This document shows, piece by piece, positions 43,502-54,850 of a DNA stretch of 64,000 bases (positions are counted from its first letter, which is position 1; each line of letters starts with the position of its first letter). The stretch lies in contig RDEW01000008.1 of the NCBI GenBank assembly GCA_011109175.1, positions 877,954 to 941,953 on the forward strand, given 5' to 3'. The notes under the pieces are model-generated. The model was not told the origin of the DNA. It saw only the letters and a list, made by a program, of their open reading frames with translations, and searched no databases. Source of the stretch: Dicyema japonicum. Its lineage: Eukaryota; Dicyemida; Rhombozoa; Dicyemidae. The position numbers and the translations under genes were made by a program.

Positions 43502-43705
43502 TTGTTTTTTGCTCATGATCATATTGGCAAAAATGATTTTGAAATTTATTTCCAAAGACCACAGTTAAAGACAAAAAGAAATTATGTGATCCCGTCGAAT
43601 TTCAACAAAGATGTCAGCTTGGCCTGGTGGTATTACCTAGATCCAACACAAGCAGGCAGTGGACAATCATTTATTCACTTTTTCAGTAATAAATTGTTCG
43701 ATTAA
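43502..43705 (+). CDS. Coding-like ORF, unidentified
   Basis: The plus frame has AHDHIGKNDFEIYFQRPQLK and NFNKDVSLAWWYYLDPTQAG, ending FFSNKLFD. It is natural-looking but short; an exon or an old element is equally likely. A 28-nt GT-AG stretch (GTGGACAATC to TTTTTCAG) lies near its end and could be an intron. Confidence 0.3.
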   Translation: MFFAHDHIGKNDFEIYFQRPQLKTKRNYVIPSNFNKDVSLAWWYYLDPTQAGSGQSFIHFFSNKLFD

Positions 43706-45265
43706 CACGAAAAAAAGCCAATTGTCTGAAGAACAATGGAGCACTGATCTCAGCATTAAAAGGGCTTTCAGGAACTTGAAGTTGAGTTGAAGCACCGTTT
43801 ATAGTGTCCAAAAGTGTTTTTACAAATTTTAATTTCGTTGGACAGGGATATGACGTTGTTAAGATGTTTATTAAATGTCACGAGTGGAAGTAGTGATAAC
43901 AGTAACATGAAAGAGTTTGTGGAGGGGATTAGATCTCAATTAAAGGTTGAGGCGTGCAGAGTTTGTTACTTGAAGTAAATATCACTGTGCAAGACTTTCA
44001 TGGGTTGTGTACAATAGGTTCTCTAAGCAAACTTCTCAGGTGGTCTAGTAAATCTTGTGAGCGGGAACCCAAGCAAGAGAAGTTTTTCGAGAATAGACAA
44101 CCTAGGGTAAATTTATTATCAGACTAATTAATTTTCGATTTATGTATACAATTAAAGAGAAGGAAAGTGGCCAAGTAGCTAAAGAGTCAATTGTAGCACC
44201 ATTCTTAATGCTGATCTCCATATAAAGGAAACAGTTGTCAGGGTCCCATATAAAGGCTGAAGGGTCAATTGGTGACATTGTTCCATTTTAGACTGTTGTC
44301 CATATAAAAGAAATGACTTCAGGGTCCCATAAAAGTAAAAGAGAAAATACTTTTTTAATAAAAAATAAAATAATTTTTATTTTTATCTTCAAATTGGATT
44401 TCTACACGATATATGACAATTTGCTCTTTTTTATTCCTAAATGAATTACTTTTCTTTAATTTAACGTTCATGAAGGGCAGTTTTGATTTAATTGACAAAA
44501 ATTACTTTATTCACGAATGAACTAAATTTTCGAACAATGAGACAGACTAATGTCAAAAAACACCGTGGAAAGTAATATAGAAACAAAACCTATGTGACAA
44601 GTGTTTAACTCCAGAGATGGACGATCTTGGCCAGCGAAGTCACCTATGGTTAAACCTACGTTGGCGTAGTGCAAGAGAACTAGGGGAACAGTCGCCTAAC
44701 CTCTCTGAGAGAGTGTCAAGCTAGTTGATATCATAGCTGAAGGAAATATGCACAATATCGAAAATGAATTCAGAGGAAGTGGTGGCCCTTGCCATGGAGG
44801 GATCATCCCCGAAAGTTTGCTAATCAGAAGATTAAAAATAGTGTCTTAGTTATAAAACAGGAATTCTAATTCGATTTGGCCAAGAGAGATTGCGTCTGGA
44901 GCGCTTGTTCGAAACCTGTAGATTTGAATTTCTTAGAGCGGAAGATCCAAACCGTTTCTTCCATAATGGCGGTGACAAACTAGGAGTTTTCGTTGTTTTT
45001 TGTTACTTACGAATGTGTGGATATGCCTAGAACCGTATCTCAGAGATAATCGAGGGGATTGTTTCAAAATATTATGAAACATGTAGAAGATACTAATTTC
45101 TTGTTATCCCAGCAATGGGGTTTCGTTCGAAGGCCCTGTGCATACTGTTTCTACCAATTGAATTTAGAGATTGTGAAGGTTAACTATGGAATCCTGTTCT
45201 ATGCAAGCTACACGTCTATAAGGATACATTTCTATTCATCTTACGGAATAATTCTACTCAATTTA
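43706..45265. other. Degenerate coding-like sequence
   Basis: Plus-strand pieces such as RFGQERLRLERLFETCRFEF (near 44880) and GFRSKALCILFLPIEF (near 45120) look like former coding sequence with many stops. No family is identified. The words at 43955-44000 resemble 6125-6170. Confidence 0.3.
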
Positions 45266-45269
45266 ATTT

Positions 45270-45473
45270 ATGGAAACGGGGGGTGGTATTTCATCTTCGA
45301 AGAAGGATAGAATAATGTCTCTATTGGAGAAAACAAGAAGAGTTGCCATAGAGAGGTTATACGATGATCTATGTGAGGAAGAGGATAAACTGATTAATTG
45401 CGTGGTGGAAGAAAGGATCAATGGTTTCATGACAAGAACCAATATCCAGCACTTTAAAGTAAAGGAAAAGTAA
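45270..45473 (+). CDS. Coding-like ORF, unidentified
   Basis: The frame has SSSKKDRIMSLLEKTRRVAI, ERLYDDLCEEEDKLINCVVE and MTRTNIQHFKVKEK, and looks helical and charged like a real protein segment. Its end coincides with a GTAAGT donor-like word (45469). The sequence beyond is LINE on the other strand, so a next exon is doubtful. Confidence 0.35.
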   Translation: METGGGISSSKKDRIMSLLEKTRRVAIERLYDDLCEEEDKLINCVVEERINGFMTRTNIQHFKVKEK

Positions 45474-45700
45474 GTCAAGATAACTAGAATTTTGGACATT
45501 CGTAGTACAGTTGATAGAGTCGTTGTACATTCTTGATAGATGACCCGTGCCTGAGGTCCAAGGTGTTTGAGGTGAATAGTGCAAATACCGTCGGGACCAC
45601 AAGTACGAGTGGGACGTAGCAATTTAATAGCCTTGCCAACTCTCTAGAAAATGAGGGGAATCTATGGAGAATGAGATCGTCTCCGTTTTTACCAATTCTG
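45474..45700 (-). pseudogene. LINE fragment upstream of the RT core
   Basis: The minus frame starts RPTRTCGPDGICTIHLKHLG and continues with STVLRMSKI. The K-x-x-x-x-CGPDGI-x-x-x-x-LKHLGP motif marks the start of many LINE RT domains. It is a short 5'- and 3'-truncated piece. Confidence 0.6.
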
Positions 45701-46078
45701 TTGGATCTTCGAGGACCCCGAACGAGAGCCAGAATTCGGAAAGCCGGGATACTTAGTTAGTAGTTAACTTTTAACTTTTTCTAATCCGGTGATCTTGGGA
45801 TAAAAAAATAAAAAGCTCTTGGAAACAATGTCTGATCCTTTTCCACAATATAAAAACAATTTGTCGGGTTTGCATTGACATATGCGAGTGCTACGTGGTC
45901 AATGGTTATTTCCCGTACCTTAGTTAATATATTAACCAAAATCGATGAAACTTAAACAGAACAATCGTATCTAATTACGAGTCTATGACCCTTGAAGTAT
46001 CAACATAAACGAAAATATATATCACGGTTAGAATAATATGCTGCTCCATTTACGAGATTTTTTTTTCAAATACTTCAG
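45701..46078. other. No gene recognised
   Basis: Nothing supported up to the SINE1 target duplication at 46079. Confidence 0.4.
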
Positions 46079-46087
46079 AAATCACCC

Positions 46088-46410
46088 AGCCGGATGGCAT
46101 TGTGGTTAGGTGTCGGGCTAAAGTGACTTAGGTTACGGGTTCGATTCTCGCTGCTGTTCACCTGGTGGAAGGTTCCACGCATCTACGATGCTAAAAGGCT
46201 TGACGAGTGATCTGTCATCAGTGGACTCTCACTGCGGAACTGGATTGTCAAAAAAGGACCCACACACAAGAAAAAGAAAATATAAGTGAAGATCATTCCT
46301 TGGTTCTACGAATAGTTAAAATTAACTGTTCTTTACTTAAATAAGTGTGTGTCCTGCCTATGCGGAGCTAATACCACGGCTCCTTGAAAAAGGCTGTTTT
46401 TATTATTCAA
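46088..46410 (+). mobile_element. SINE1, complete copy with target duplication
   Basis: A second full SINE1: A box GATGGCATTGTGGTTAGGTG, B box GGGTTCGATTC, the same body (GGCTTGACGAGTGA, ATTGTCAAAAAAGG) and tail (TCCTGCCTATGCGGAGCTAA, then TATTATT). It is flanked by AAATCACCC at 46079-46087 and 46411-46419, a 9-bp duplication. Overall identity with 37904 is high, so both are fairly young. Confidence 0.88.
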
Positions 46411-46889
46411 AAATCACCCGTGATTCGAAAGGACTTATGGACAGCGGTTCAAGAAATCAAAATAGTGAGACTATCCCATGTTGTTGAAATGAATAAGATT
46501 TTTTAATCTATCGGATAGTTTCCTAAACTTAACACAGATAAATTTTCATAGAACACTAAAAATTTATCTTTTAACCTCCAATTCATCATACTGTAATGAG
46601 TATGATCTACAATTTATTCTTAATAGTGAAAATTAGGTCACTGTTGAAGTGATATACCTGTACTTTTCTATTATTATGTTTTCTGGCGACTCCTAATACG
46701 TCATTCTGTAACATCAAGAAATAGAATTGAGCTCACATTTGTCCCCCTTTATTTGGATACCATGAATAATCTTATTCTGAACTAAAAATATTTATGTCAC
46801 CATCAGAACACAGAACTATTTGTAAGGACTTGTCAATTAACGACTACGCAAATCAGAAATCGCAATTAATAGAGGAGAAAGAGTCACTT

Positions 46890-46970
46890 GCAATTCTGAT
46901 ATCATTGATGTCCTAGAAAACAAAATCCAGGTCATCCGCATATATTAATTCTTAGATTGAAGTGGAAAAT
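46890..46970 (-). pseudogene. LINE RT fragment (YADD)
   Basis: The minus strand reads LIYADDLDFVF. The same block (GATGTCCTCGAAAACAAAAT, GTCATCCGCAT) recurs at 54768-54810, so both come from one LINE family. Confidence 0.5.
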
Positions 46971-46999
46971 TTTAAGCTCTCAAAAACTTATAGAATCCA

Positions 47000-47145
47000 A
47001 TAGAAATACAAGAAGATATATCTGGAGTGCAGTTAGGTCGCTGGGAAGAATTCGAAGAGTATTCGAGAGATGTTGGAGGCTGGGATCACCAAATCATCGA
47101 GTTAACACTTTCTTGGTAGTCTAGGGTTTTAAATAAATAATTAAA
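47000..47145 (+). repeat. Retroposon 3' tail, family T
   Basis: An Arg-rich tail (RSLGRIRRVFERCWRLGS) is followed by GGTAGTCTAGGGTTTTAAAT and AATAA repeats, like 4745 and 34030. Confidence 0.4.
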
Positions 47146-47685
47146 TCTTCAAAGGATACTAACCTGATCTCTCTTGGACCTTGACCCTGAAGAACATAAT
47201 CGTGTACGGGGATTTCAATGACAGGAATCCAGTATAATCTATCGATGGTAAATTGTATAAACGAGGAGAGATGTCTCGTCAGAGATTTAAATCCTAGTCC
47301 TCCTAAGTGACCCTCTCCAAAAGGTATGCACAGTTTTAAGAAAAAACGAATCTAACACCACTCCCAGATATCTCCATTTGCTCTCCGAACATCTTTCTCT
47401 AGATTTCCTGGTCGGTGGTGTATAATTTTACTTCAGACCACAACCCAATATTATGGTAGGTCGAAGATTCAATCGAAGTTGAATAAAAAAAAACCTTTAT
47501 TAATTACAAACGCTGATTGTGATCAAAATTCAAACAAGAATTTAAATGATGCTTTTTAGACATTTCAGTCAAAAATTTACACTCGGTTGGTTCCACAATG
47601 AATATCTCATTATTAGAGCGATTTTAGTCAAGATTAACAAGACCAAAGAATACACTAATTTACTCACTAAAGGCGATAGCTAAAT
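47146..47685. other. No gene recognised
   Basis: Nothing supported. Confidence 0.4.
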
Positions 47686-47689
47686 TTTT

Positions 47690-47945
47690 AAGAATTTCTA
47701 ATCCTTATTATAAATTACATTGTGGTGGTACGTTACTGATATGGACATCATGCCCTTTCTTGTCGAGGAGGTGCAGGACGATATCCACACATGAGGCAAT
47801 CAACGGAATTGTTAAACGTGCACCTGAGTCTGTTGGAAATCCTCGATACTTGAACCGGCTGGCTTGGACAGAGGAGATGTATCAACGAGGAGCTATTAAT
47901 CCCTCAGAATCGATTTTTGATATACAGATTTTGATTCTTTTCTAG
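47690..47945 (+). pseudogene. RLE1-family LINE fragment
   Basis: GGTLLIWTS-type knuckle remnants lead into RRCRTISTHEAINGIVKRAP, then SVGNPRYLNRLAWTEEM. These equal the zinc-knuckle exit and LEP-GLDR segment of RLE1. The nuclease core is replaced by unrelated sequence after 47885. Confidence 0.55.
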
Positions 47946-48590
47946 TCGATTTCCTGAAACAAAATCAACAATATATGATATTTTTTTAGTTAGAAATTAA
48001 ATATTTAAATAATAATTATTTTAAATAATTTAAATAATATAGCGTGGAACTTTTAGGTGGGACCTGATAAAAAGTAAGTAAATATAAAGAGAATTAATTG
48101 TCAGTTTGTTTCATTTAAATTGCAAGGGATCCAATCAAAACCCCGGTATTTTGCAATATGGGATGGATTATTCTATCTAGTTTGAAGATATTTCTCTTAT
48201 TTTAGAACACGTAAAAGAAAAGCATCGGCATTTACTGCGGAAGGATATTGAATTTTTTAAAAAATTAAAGCAAAACTAATAAGGGTAAATGTAACTTCAT
48301 TAGTAATTACCTACTGATTCTAAAAATTATTAAGGTTTTTTTATATTCATAAAGTGCAAAAAGTGTCACTTATAACGTTTTTTTATTTTAATTATTTAGG
48401 TAATCCTAGTTCTATGTTCAGATTATTGTAATTCCCTCTGTATAGTTGTTGATACAACATATCCTGAATTAATAGCTATTCTTCCCCCTATAGCCATGAT
48501 TATCCATGTATGAAAACCCTAAACAAAAGTAAAATTATTATAACAACAAGTCTTTCTGTACGAAGTTTTAGAAAACACTGGACTACCTAT
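47946..48590. other. No gene recognised
   Basis: AT-rich, no feature supported. Confidence 0.4.
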
Positions 48591-48599
48591 ATGGATTAA

Positions 48600-49800
48600 T
48601 ACGTTTATAAAAAACTTATAAAATGTGGACACTCCAACTTAAATTTAATGGAAATTTGGTCGGTGTGGTGAATCTAAGAAGGGGAATATTACAAGGAGAT
48701 TTCTATCATTGAATTGAACCAGATGAGTTTGAGGCAATTGGCAAGTGTATACGTAGTGAACTTATAAATGGTCGGATTCACTTAACCAGCAAATAAAGAA
48801 AGATTGTAATTACAGCGAGATTTTCTTGGGAAAGGATTGACTTCTGTTGTATATAAAAGTGAACGAATACTACATTTTTACAATGACCTGGAACACAAAG
48901 CCAACAAATGTATGAGGAGAGCGGGAACCTACGGACCTTGAATGCAAAGAAAAATCATATGGCTACAATCGTAGGATTCCTAGCTGGAAATTATCGCTTA
49001 GAGACAAGGGACTTTAATATAAAACAGCTGAAGGATGCACAACAAATGGAGCCATTAGAAAAGATAAAAAGAAAACCTCTACATGCTATGATGTTCAATT
49101 CAACAGAAGATCAAAATGTTGATATTAAACAATCTGGCCAATGGTTAGTTACGGGGAACTACTCTCAAGGACGGAGGGATGCGATGTTATGTCCAGGATC
49201 GTAATGTTTTCTTTGAGGAGAGGTGCAAAAGCAGCCATTGCAATTCAGCAAAAAAACAGTGGATCATCTGGCGACAGGATGTAGATGAATGCTCAATAGT
49301 GACTATCTACGTCATCATAATGAGGTCGTAAGGTGCATACACTTACACCTGTGCAAGCAATATGGAATAAAGAAATCGAAAAGACTAAAGACTAATTCAA
49401 TATTAACAACGGGTGTAACTGAATTCGTGGAAATTCGCGTTGATATAACAATAGCTACTGATGCGAGAATTTATAACAACAAGCGGATATTTTCGTATAT
49501 GACAAATTAAGAATACACTAACGCTAATAGAAGTGGGAATAACCTCCTAGGAATCTTTGAAACATGTCGAAGTAGAGAAAGACGCAAGTGAGCTGGGGAT
49601 AATACACAAAGTGAAAATGCATGTGGTCCCAGTAGTCCTTGCTTGGGATGGAGTCGTGAGCAATTACTATAAACACACTTGAGGCATCTAAAATTGGAAT
49701 GCTTTGTAGGAACCAACATGCAGACAGTAACGATCAAAAAAACGATGGAAAGCGTTTTGGGCGGTCACGATTGCATGTCGAAGTACTTGTCGAAATGATA
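48600..49800 (+). pseudogene. RLE2-family LINE, RT end to endonuclease (best copy)
   Basis: It starts with a truncated RT block (RRGILQGD near 48676-48700), then a long frame 48908-49204 with GFLAGNYRLETRDFNIKQL, IKRKPLHAMMF, DIKQSGQWLVTG. After a frameshift a zinc knuckle follows (CSHCNSA, KTVDHLATGC near 49230-49285), then LRHHNEVVRCIHLHLCKQYG (49309-49370) and RVDITIATDARIYNNKRI (about 49437-49490). The part to 49790 encodes LIEVGITS-, KVKMHVVPVVLAWDGVVSN- and TIKKTMESVLG-like pieces in shifted frames. The order RVD-T, NK-PDI, LIEVG is the PD-(D/E)XK core. At least four lesions are visible. Confidence 0.75.
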
Positions 49801-50245
49801 ATCCTTGATAATTCCTAATATTTTGGAGTAAATTACACCAATTGTTATCCAACCACTGAAAGTGTACAAATCAATGCATAATAATTGACATTCTCTTCTA
49901 TAATTCTTAATCGCATTTTAATACTCTTTTTGTAGAAAATAGTGGTACCTGTACCAGCTATGGCACAGGAACGCTATGAAATATTAACCTAATTATTACC
50001 CGGAAATTAAAATTCCAGTATTTTTCATCTTCGTTTCATTAATAATAAATACATCCATTAACATTGCTGGTAAAGGCTACCAGCTCCGCCCGCTTCCTAA
50101 GAGAGCGGGCATTAACCAGAGTAATTCTGGTCATATCTGATTTATTTGGTGGCTGTCCTCTCTTCTTAGGAGCGCCACCAGGCCAAGTAAAAACTTGGCA
50201 TTCTTCTTCGTTTTTGTCATGTTTTTAATATTTTAGATAATAATT
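49801..50245. other. No gene recognised
   Basis: A GC-richer stretch at 50078-50195 contains the hairpin-like word CCCGCTTCCTAAGAGAGCGGG, partly self-complementary. No known RNA is recognised. Confidence 0.35.
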
Positions 50246-50546
50246 ATTATTATGGCACCTTCACGAAAGCCACAATTTTTATAATACGCATGTGCAACAC
50301 TCAAAGAAACAATATTTATAGTTAGTTTTTTTCATCTTCCTCTGTCGAATGCGAGTGATTTCAATTTGTCCAGGTCGTCCCCCGTCTTTAGATTTTTTCT
50401 CACACGATTTAGGTCTTTGTTTAAGGCAGTCGGAAATGTCGATCTAGGTCGCCTGCGAAAGGGTTAGTCGCAACTGTCAAAGTAATCTTTTATTGTTTGT
50501 TAGCGGGTGCTTTTGGGTTCATTCTTATTACATGCCTAAATAGCCT

Positions 50547-50819
50547 CTACCGGGAATCTATCACATCCTTGCTGATATAAGAACACATACACTTGTTGTA
50601 GATACCAGTGGTTGATATTCTACGTGGACACTCCATTCCGAATAAGCTTCTTAGTTGCCTTCTATGGAACGAATCCAGTTTCAACAGTTCGTTGAAGTAA
50701 CTACTCCACGTCTCAACGTTGTACAGTAAGATCAGTTTCACAAACGTGTTGTAAAGCCTGCATCTAATGTCAATTCCAAGTCCTTTGGCTCTTAGCCATC
50801 CTTTCTTCAGTTTAGCCAT
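50547..50819 (-). pseudogene. LINE thumb/C-terminal segment
   Basis: GIDIRCRLYNTFVKLILLYN, VETWSSYFNELLKLDSF and RRQLRSLFGMECPRRI match the segment after the RT active site in many LINEs (L-Y-G-x-E-x-W, then R-x-LR-x-xxGI). A frameshift near 50825-50945 separates it from the RT. Confidence 0.75.
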
Positions 50820-50943
50820 CGCCGTATTTGACAGTGTTTTCCTCCTTAGTACATCTTCAACGTCTCGTAGTAGAGAGCCGAGCTTATTAGTACGTCTCCA
50901 TCTTTCATGAGTAATATCGTCTTCTCATTTGATTTCCGTAATT

Positions 50944-51675
50944 TCAGTTTTTGTTAACATTTACGCTGAGAAACCATTTCTCAAGCTCCGCAGGTGCATT
51001 TTCTAGCAGGTGTTGGAGTGCGGTCACATCCCGTGATACAAAATCCACATCATCCGCATAAGATGTCTCTTCTATGTCTCCTATATAGCATTTACGGAGG
51101 TCGCGGAGTGCAGATTCAAGGTATATGGTGAATAGTAAAGGGGAGAGGGAATCACCCTGGGGTGTCCCAATCGTTGTTTTGAAACTGCGGGAAGTTGCTC
51201 CTTCTGTCCTCACAGATAGTCTTGTGTTCGCAAGTAGTAGTCTGATTATCCTAACCGACGATTCATCCAATATTTGCTCAAGCACATTCATCAGTTTCTG
51301 TCTGTTTATTGAGTCGAAAGCTCTGGAGAGATCTATTCCCAACACGGTCGTTGCGCTCTTGAATCTTTGGTGCGTTGCGCAGCGCCATCTATGGCTCCAT
51401 ACAATGTCTGCCGTATACCTCCCTTCTCGGAACCCACTTTGACTCGCTGGTAGGTATAGATCCGCCACACCCTTTATCCGACTTAGTGCGATGTTTGCCA
51501 GCACCTTGCGTATCGAGTTCAGAAGTATTATCGGGCGGAGATTTTCTACTGGTCCTTTTGATTTGTTCGGTTTTTGTGTGGGTATTAATAATCCATTTCC
51601 AAGTCCTAGATCGGTATTAGTTTCAAAGACGTCATTTAGGGTTTTTGCAATTGTGTCGCTGAGTTTTTTGGCCAT
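50944..51675 (-). CDS. LINE reverse transcriptase domain, open over 243 codons
   Basis: Copies element RNA at the nicked target. Motifs in order: LIPTQKPNKSKGPVENLRPI (residues about 30-50), SQSGFREGRYTADIV, IDLSRAFDSINRQKL (motif A, first Asp), GTPQGDSLSPLLFTIYLE (motif B) and SYADDVDFV (motif C, catalytic Asp pair). EKWFLSVNVNKN closes the frame. All catalytic residues are present. It is the longest open frame in the window. The ATG at 51675 is not a real start, since linker residues continue upstream in shifted frames. Frame breaks on both sides make the full protein unlikely. Confidence 0.88.
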   Translation of the reverse strand: MAKKLSDTIAKTLNDVFETNTDLGLGNGLLIPTQKPNKSKGPVENLRPIILLNSIRKVLANIALSRIKGVADLYLPASQSGFREGRYTADIVWSHRWRCATHQRFKSATTVLGIDLSRAFDSINRQKLMNVLEQILDESSVRIIRLLLANTRLSVRTEGATSRSFKTTIGTPQGDSLSPLLFTIYLESALRDLRKCYIGDIEETSYADDVDFVSRDVTALQHLLENAPAELEKWFLSVNVNKN

Positions 51676-52179
51676 ATTTTAGGAGCTCAAGGCTTATGTT
51701 TGTCCGGCACAGCACTCTTGTTGTTCTTCAGTTTATTTATCGCTAATTCCACCTCTTCCACTGTGATTGGGATTTTTAGCGCCTTTGCTTCTCCTTGGAA
51801 AGGGAGAAAGTCATTATTTTCTTTATTCAACAGTGTTTCGAAGTGTCGTGCAATCAATTCTGCTTTTTCTTCCGGTTTTTATATTTGCCTTTGATGTGAA
51901 GGGTGTGTGTTCTTTCTTTGTTCGCAGCAGCCGCAAAGCCGCATACATCATTGAATTGTCCTTCACGCATTCCACATATTTTAATAGGGATGTAATAATT
52001 TCCCGTGAGTGTTTTCTGTTCATCTTTTTGATTTTCCATTTTAGTTCCCTTTGTTGGATATTAGGCTCTTTTTTTACTCTCGTCTGACGTGTTTGCCGCT
52101 TTTAGCCGTAGCTCTGCAATGCTTTGCCATATCTGGCACGCTCGGGTGGTTATCCTGTTCTTTACTTTTTACTCGGTGG

Positions 52180-52290
52180 TGATCCTGATTAGTTAAAATT
52201 AACTGTTCTTTACTTAAATAAAGTGTGTGTCCTGCCTATGCGGAGCTAATAACACGGCTCCGTGGTGAAGGCTGTTATTATTATTTAGCT
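52180..52290 (+). repeat. SINE1 tail inside the LINE
   Basis: TTAAAATTAACTGTTCTTTA, CTTAAATAAAGTGTGTG, TCCTGCCTATGCGGAGCTAA and GAAGGCTGTTATTATTATT are the SINE1 3' end, nearly identical to 46320-46400. Confidence 0.85.
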
Positions 52291-53373
52291 CTACAAGTGG
52301 GCTCTAACCAAGTTTTCTGTCTGAAAGTATATATTGGGCCATTGTCTCGACTTCTTCGCGTTTTCAATGTATTTTTTCCCAGTCAGGTGCTTTTTACAGA
52401 AAGATTGCAATGACGATCCTGTGGTCGCTGTCAGTTGTTGTCCCCTGGTAGCAACGTGCATCATTTAGCAGGTGTTTGTCAGACTTTCGGCAGATAATGC
52501 AGTCGATTTGATTATGTAAATTCACGGTCTCCCCGATAGAGTTTTTTCTTTGTCCGTGCAAAGTCGTTTTGTAGCAAGCTGAGTGCGTGAATGCTATATT
52601 GCACAGGAAAAGGCTATTTGCCTAGCAGAGGTTCACCAGAGAGGCTCCATATGTATTTCTCCCTCCGCGCCCGTGTCTTCCAATAGAGAATTCTTCGGGC
52701 CCATTCGCATTCCGGCCTTTGCAATCATATCTCCCGCAACAAAGAAAAGGGACGAGGAAGCATTATTAGAGTATGTGCTTTATAGTTCTGAGTAGAATTC
52801 CTCGAGCTCACCAGGGTTCTTGATTATTCTTCTACAGTGTGTTGCATAGACATTTATGACAGTTAATAGACTCTTCTTGGACGGTCATAGTTCATTGACT
52901 TGTAGGACGCATATTAGATCGTTGACTCTCCAATAGCGATGTAGTTTTTTGAGGTAATTTACGTGTAGGGAAAATCCCATGACGTATTGCTTTCATTCAG
53001 CTGGGAAGAGAGTTAGTCGGTAATTGTTCCATGTCTCATCGCGTCCATTTTCAATATTCTTATAGACAGCCAATAGATATTATGTATTTCTCGAGATCGT
53101 CACAAAGTACTATCCTTGTCTAATCTTTCGATATTCCACGTACGTTGAACGTCATTAGCCGGGTTTTCGATTGTATAGTGAGTGTTTTCCAGACATTTTT
53201 TAACCGTTGTACAGAGAAGAAACAAGGCACTTCACCACCTAACCAGATAATTGTTCAACACTATTTTGAAAACGTTCCTCTTCCTGAATATTTCTGTCTA
53301 CCGTGGGCTCTTTTCTATCATTCGATCTTTTGGATTCGCTGATTCACTTACTGTCCATGTTTGGAACTCACTG

Positions 53374-54060
53374 TCAACAGAGGACACTGGTGGTCCATCC
53401 GTCTTCATTCCAATATCCGGATCGTATTCCTAGGATTGATCGGATTCCATCCTGTTCGAGTTTGCTTGGTCGAATCGTTATTGTCACCTTCATCCTGGCA
53501 ACACTACATCCTTCAACAACACTTTCAATGCGAGGTTTACTTTGAAGTAAAAATTTATCCATCTTGAGTTTATTAGCTGCTTTTCCATAAGACAAACCTA
53601 GCTGACTTACTAATTTATGCAATTTTACTGTTCTTAAGTAAATTTTTTAATATAATTTCAGGTGTCAACTTAGTTCGTGTTTGTTTTTGTCCAATATCCC
53701 CAAAAGGCAACTTTGCATTAAGATCCTTTTCAAATAAGCTAGTGTATTCTGGGTTGTTAAAGCATAATACAGAGTCACCGTAAACGTCGGGTCACTCTGG
53801 CCACAGCCGCGGAATCCAAGCCAGGGATTATATTTGAACCTTGTTTTTTCCAAGGGATTTATCTGAACATTAAACACAACTGAGACGTTTTCATTACTAT
53901 TATTTGAGTTTTTCATCATTTCACAATTATTATTTGAATTTTTTATCAACGAAAAGTGTAGTAACAGTATAGCAACAGTAAAAAGACCGAACGAGACTGC
54001 TATTCTCATAATCATCATCAGAAAATTGCCAATTTCATCACATGGAAAAAACTCTAACAA
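53374..54060 (-). CDS. Unidentified two-part ORF upstream of the LINE
   Basis: The minus frame 53665-54060 has a strongly hydrophobic segment (FLMMIMRIAVSFGLFTVAIL) then an Asn/Ser-rich stretch and LGFRGCGQSDPTF. Frame 53374-53622 has QLGLSYGKAANKLKMDKFLL and MKVTITIRPSKLEQ. A 42-nt GT-AG stretch (GTTGACACC to TAAGAACAG) would join them in frame. It could be a host gene encoding a signal-anchored protein, or ORF1 of the LINE that follows. No family is recognised. Confidence 0.35.
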
Positions 54061-54525
54061 ACATTCGTTGAATACCTGCTAGTCGTTTGAGACAAGTTAT
54101 CTTCCATTCACATTGCTCTCATGGAATTTTTCTTTTTCAAAAACAGACATTTAAAGATTAGTTCGGTCGTCCGGATCATTAAGGAATATGTCCATACCTC
54201 CACGGTTCCTGATCGTTACAAAGAATAAGAGTAAGGAGAGAATCCACTAATGGTATCCACATTTGGTTCCGAATAAAAGTATCACACCAATGCATCTATT
54301 GTCATCAAATAATGTATATAATCACTTCAACGGTTGACCTAATTTTACTGTCAAATAGAAATATGACCTAATTATACGGTAGGGGAATCGTAGTTACTTT
54401 TAACAGACATTTTCAGAGCTATCTCCAATGATTCAATCTTCCAATAACCACCCCCAGATAATGCGGTCTGTTAGACATCTCCACTTTTTTACAAGATTAC
54501 GATTTTCGGAAACTTTGTTATTCAT
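54061..54525. other. No gene recognised
   Basis: Nothing supported. Confidence 0.4.
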
Positions 54526-54529
54526 TACC

Positions 54530-54850
54530 GTCGCCTAATGCTATTTTAGCATGTTTTAGATCGATGTTCTTGTGATAATTTTATCCAGATGCTTCGATAG
54601 CAAGCTGAGCAAAAGTTTCGTTTTTATCACGATTGAATAGTGAATACGTAGAGTCCTTAGCTGTTTACTTTGGAAAGCATTTAGGTTATCTACACATGTC
54701 CGAGTGAGTTCCCACGTTCCCGATGTTGAGCAGTATAGAAAGGACGACATTATTGTCTACTGAAAACATTGATGTCCTCGAAAACAAAATCAGGTCATCC
54801 GCATTTCTTAATTCCTAGATAGAAATAGGACAATTTTTATCTCTTGGAAA
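54530..54850 (-). pseudogene. LINE RT active site and thumb fragment
   Basis: NADDLILFSRTSMF (about 54765-54805, with Asn in place of the YADD Tyr) is followed by GTWELTRTCVDNLNAFQSKQ and LRTLRIHYSIVIKTKLLL (54600-54725), the usual thumb motif. It is the same family as 46890. Confidence 0.65.

Larger units (their letters stand above)
50250..53175 (-). mobile_element. LINE with apurinic-type endonuclease and RT (most complete)
   Basis: Read on the minus strand from 53175: MTFNVRG (about 53140-53160) begins the endonuclease. Then come VINVYATHCRRI (about 52830-52865), FFVAGDMIAKAG (about 52715-52755, normally GDFNAKVG) and TDSDHRIVIA (about 52400-52430). A basic linker follows (MENQKDEQKTLTGN), then the RT (50944-51675) and thumb (50547-50819), ending near a TAATAATAATTATT tail at 50250. 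A SINE1 tail (52180-52290) is inserted in the opposite direction. The RT is intact but the endonuclease has several frame breaks. Confidence 0.8.

Noticed and set aside
45270-45530. Gene with an 18-nt intron (GTAAGTCAAGATAACTAG)
   Set aside because: The would-be second exon is antisense to a clear LINE segment, and 18 nt is below the sizes seen in the 14-3-3 gene.
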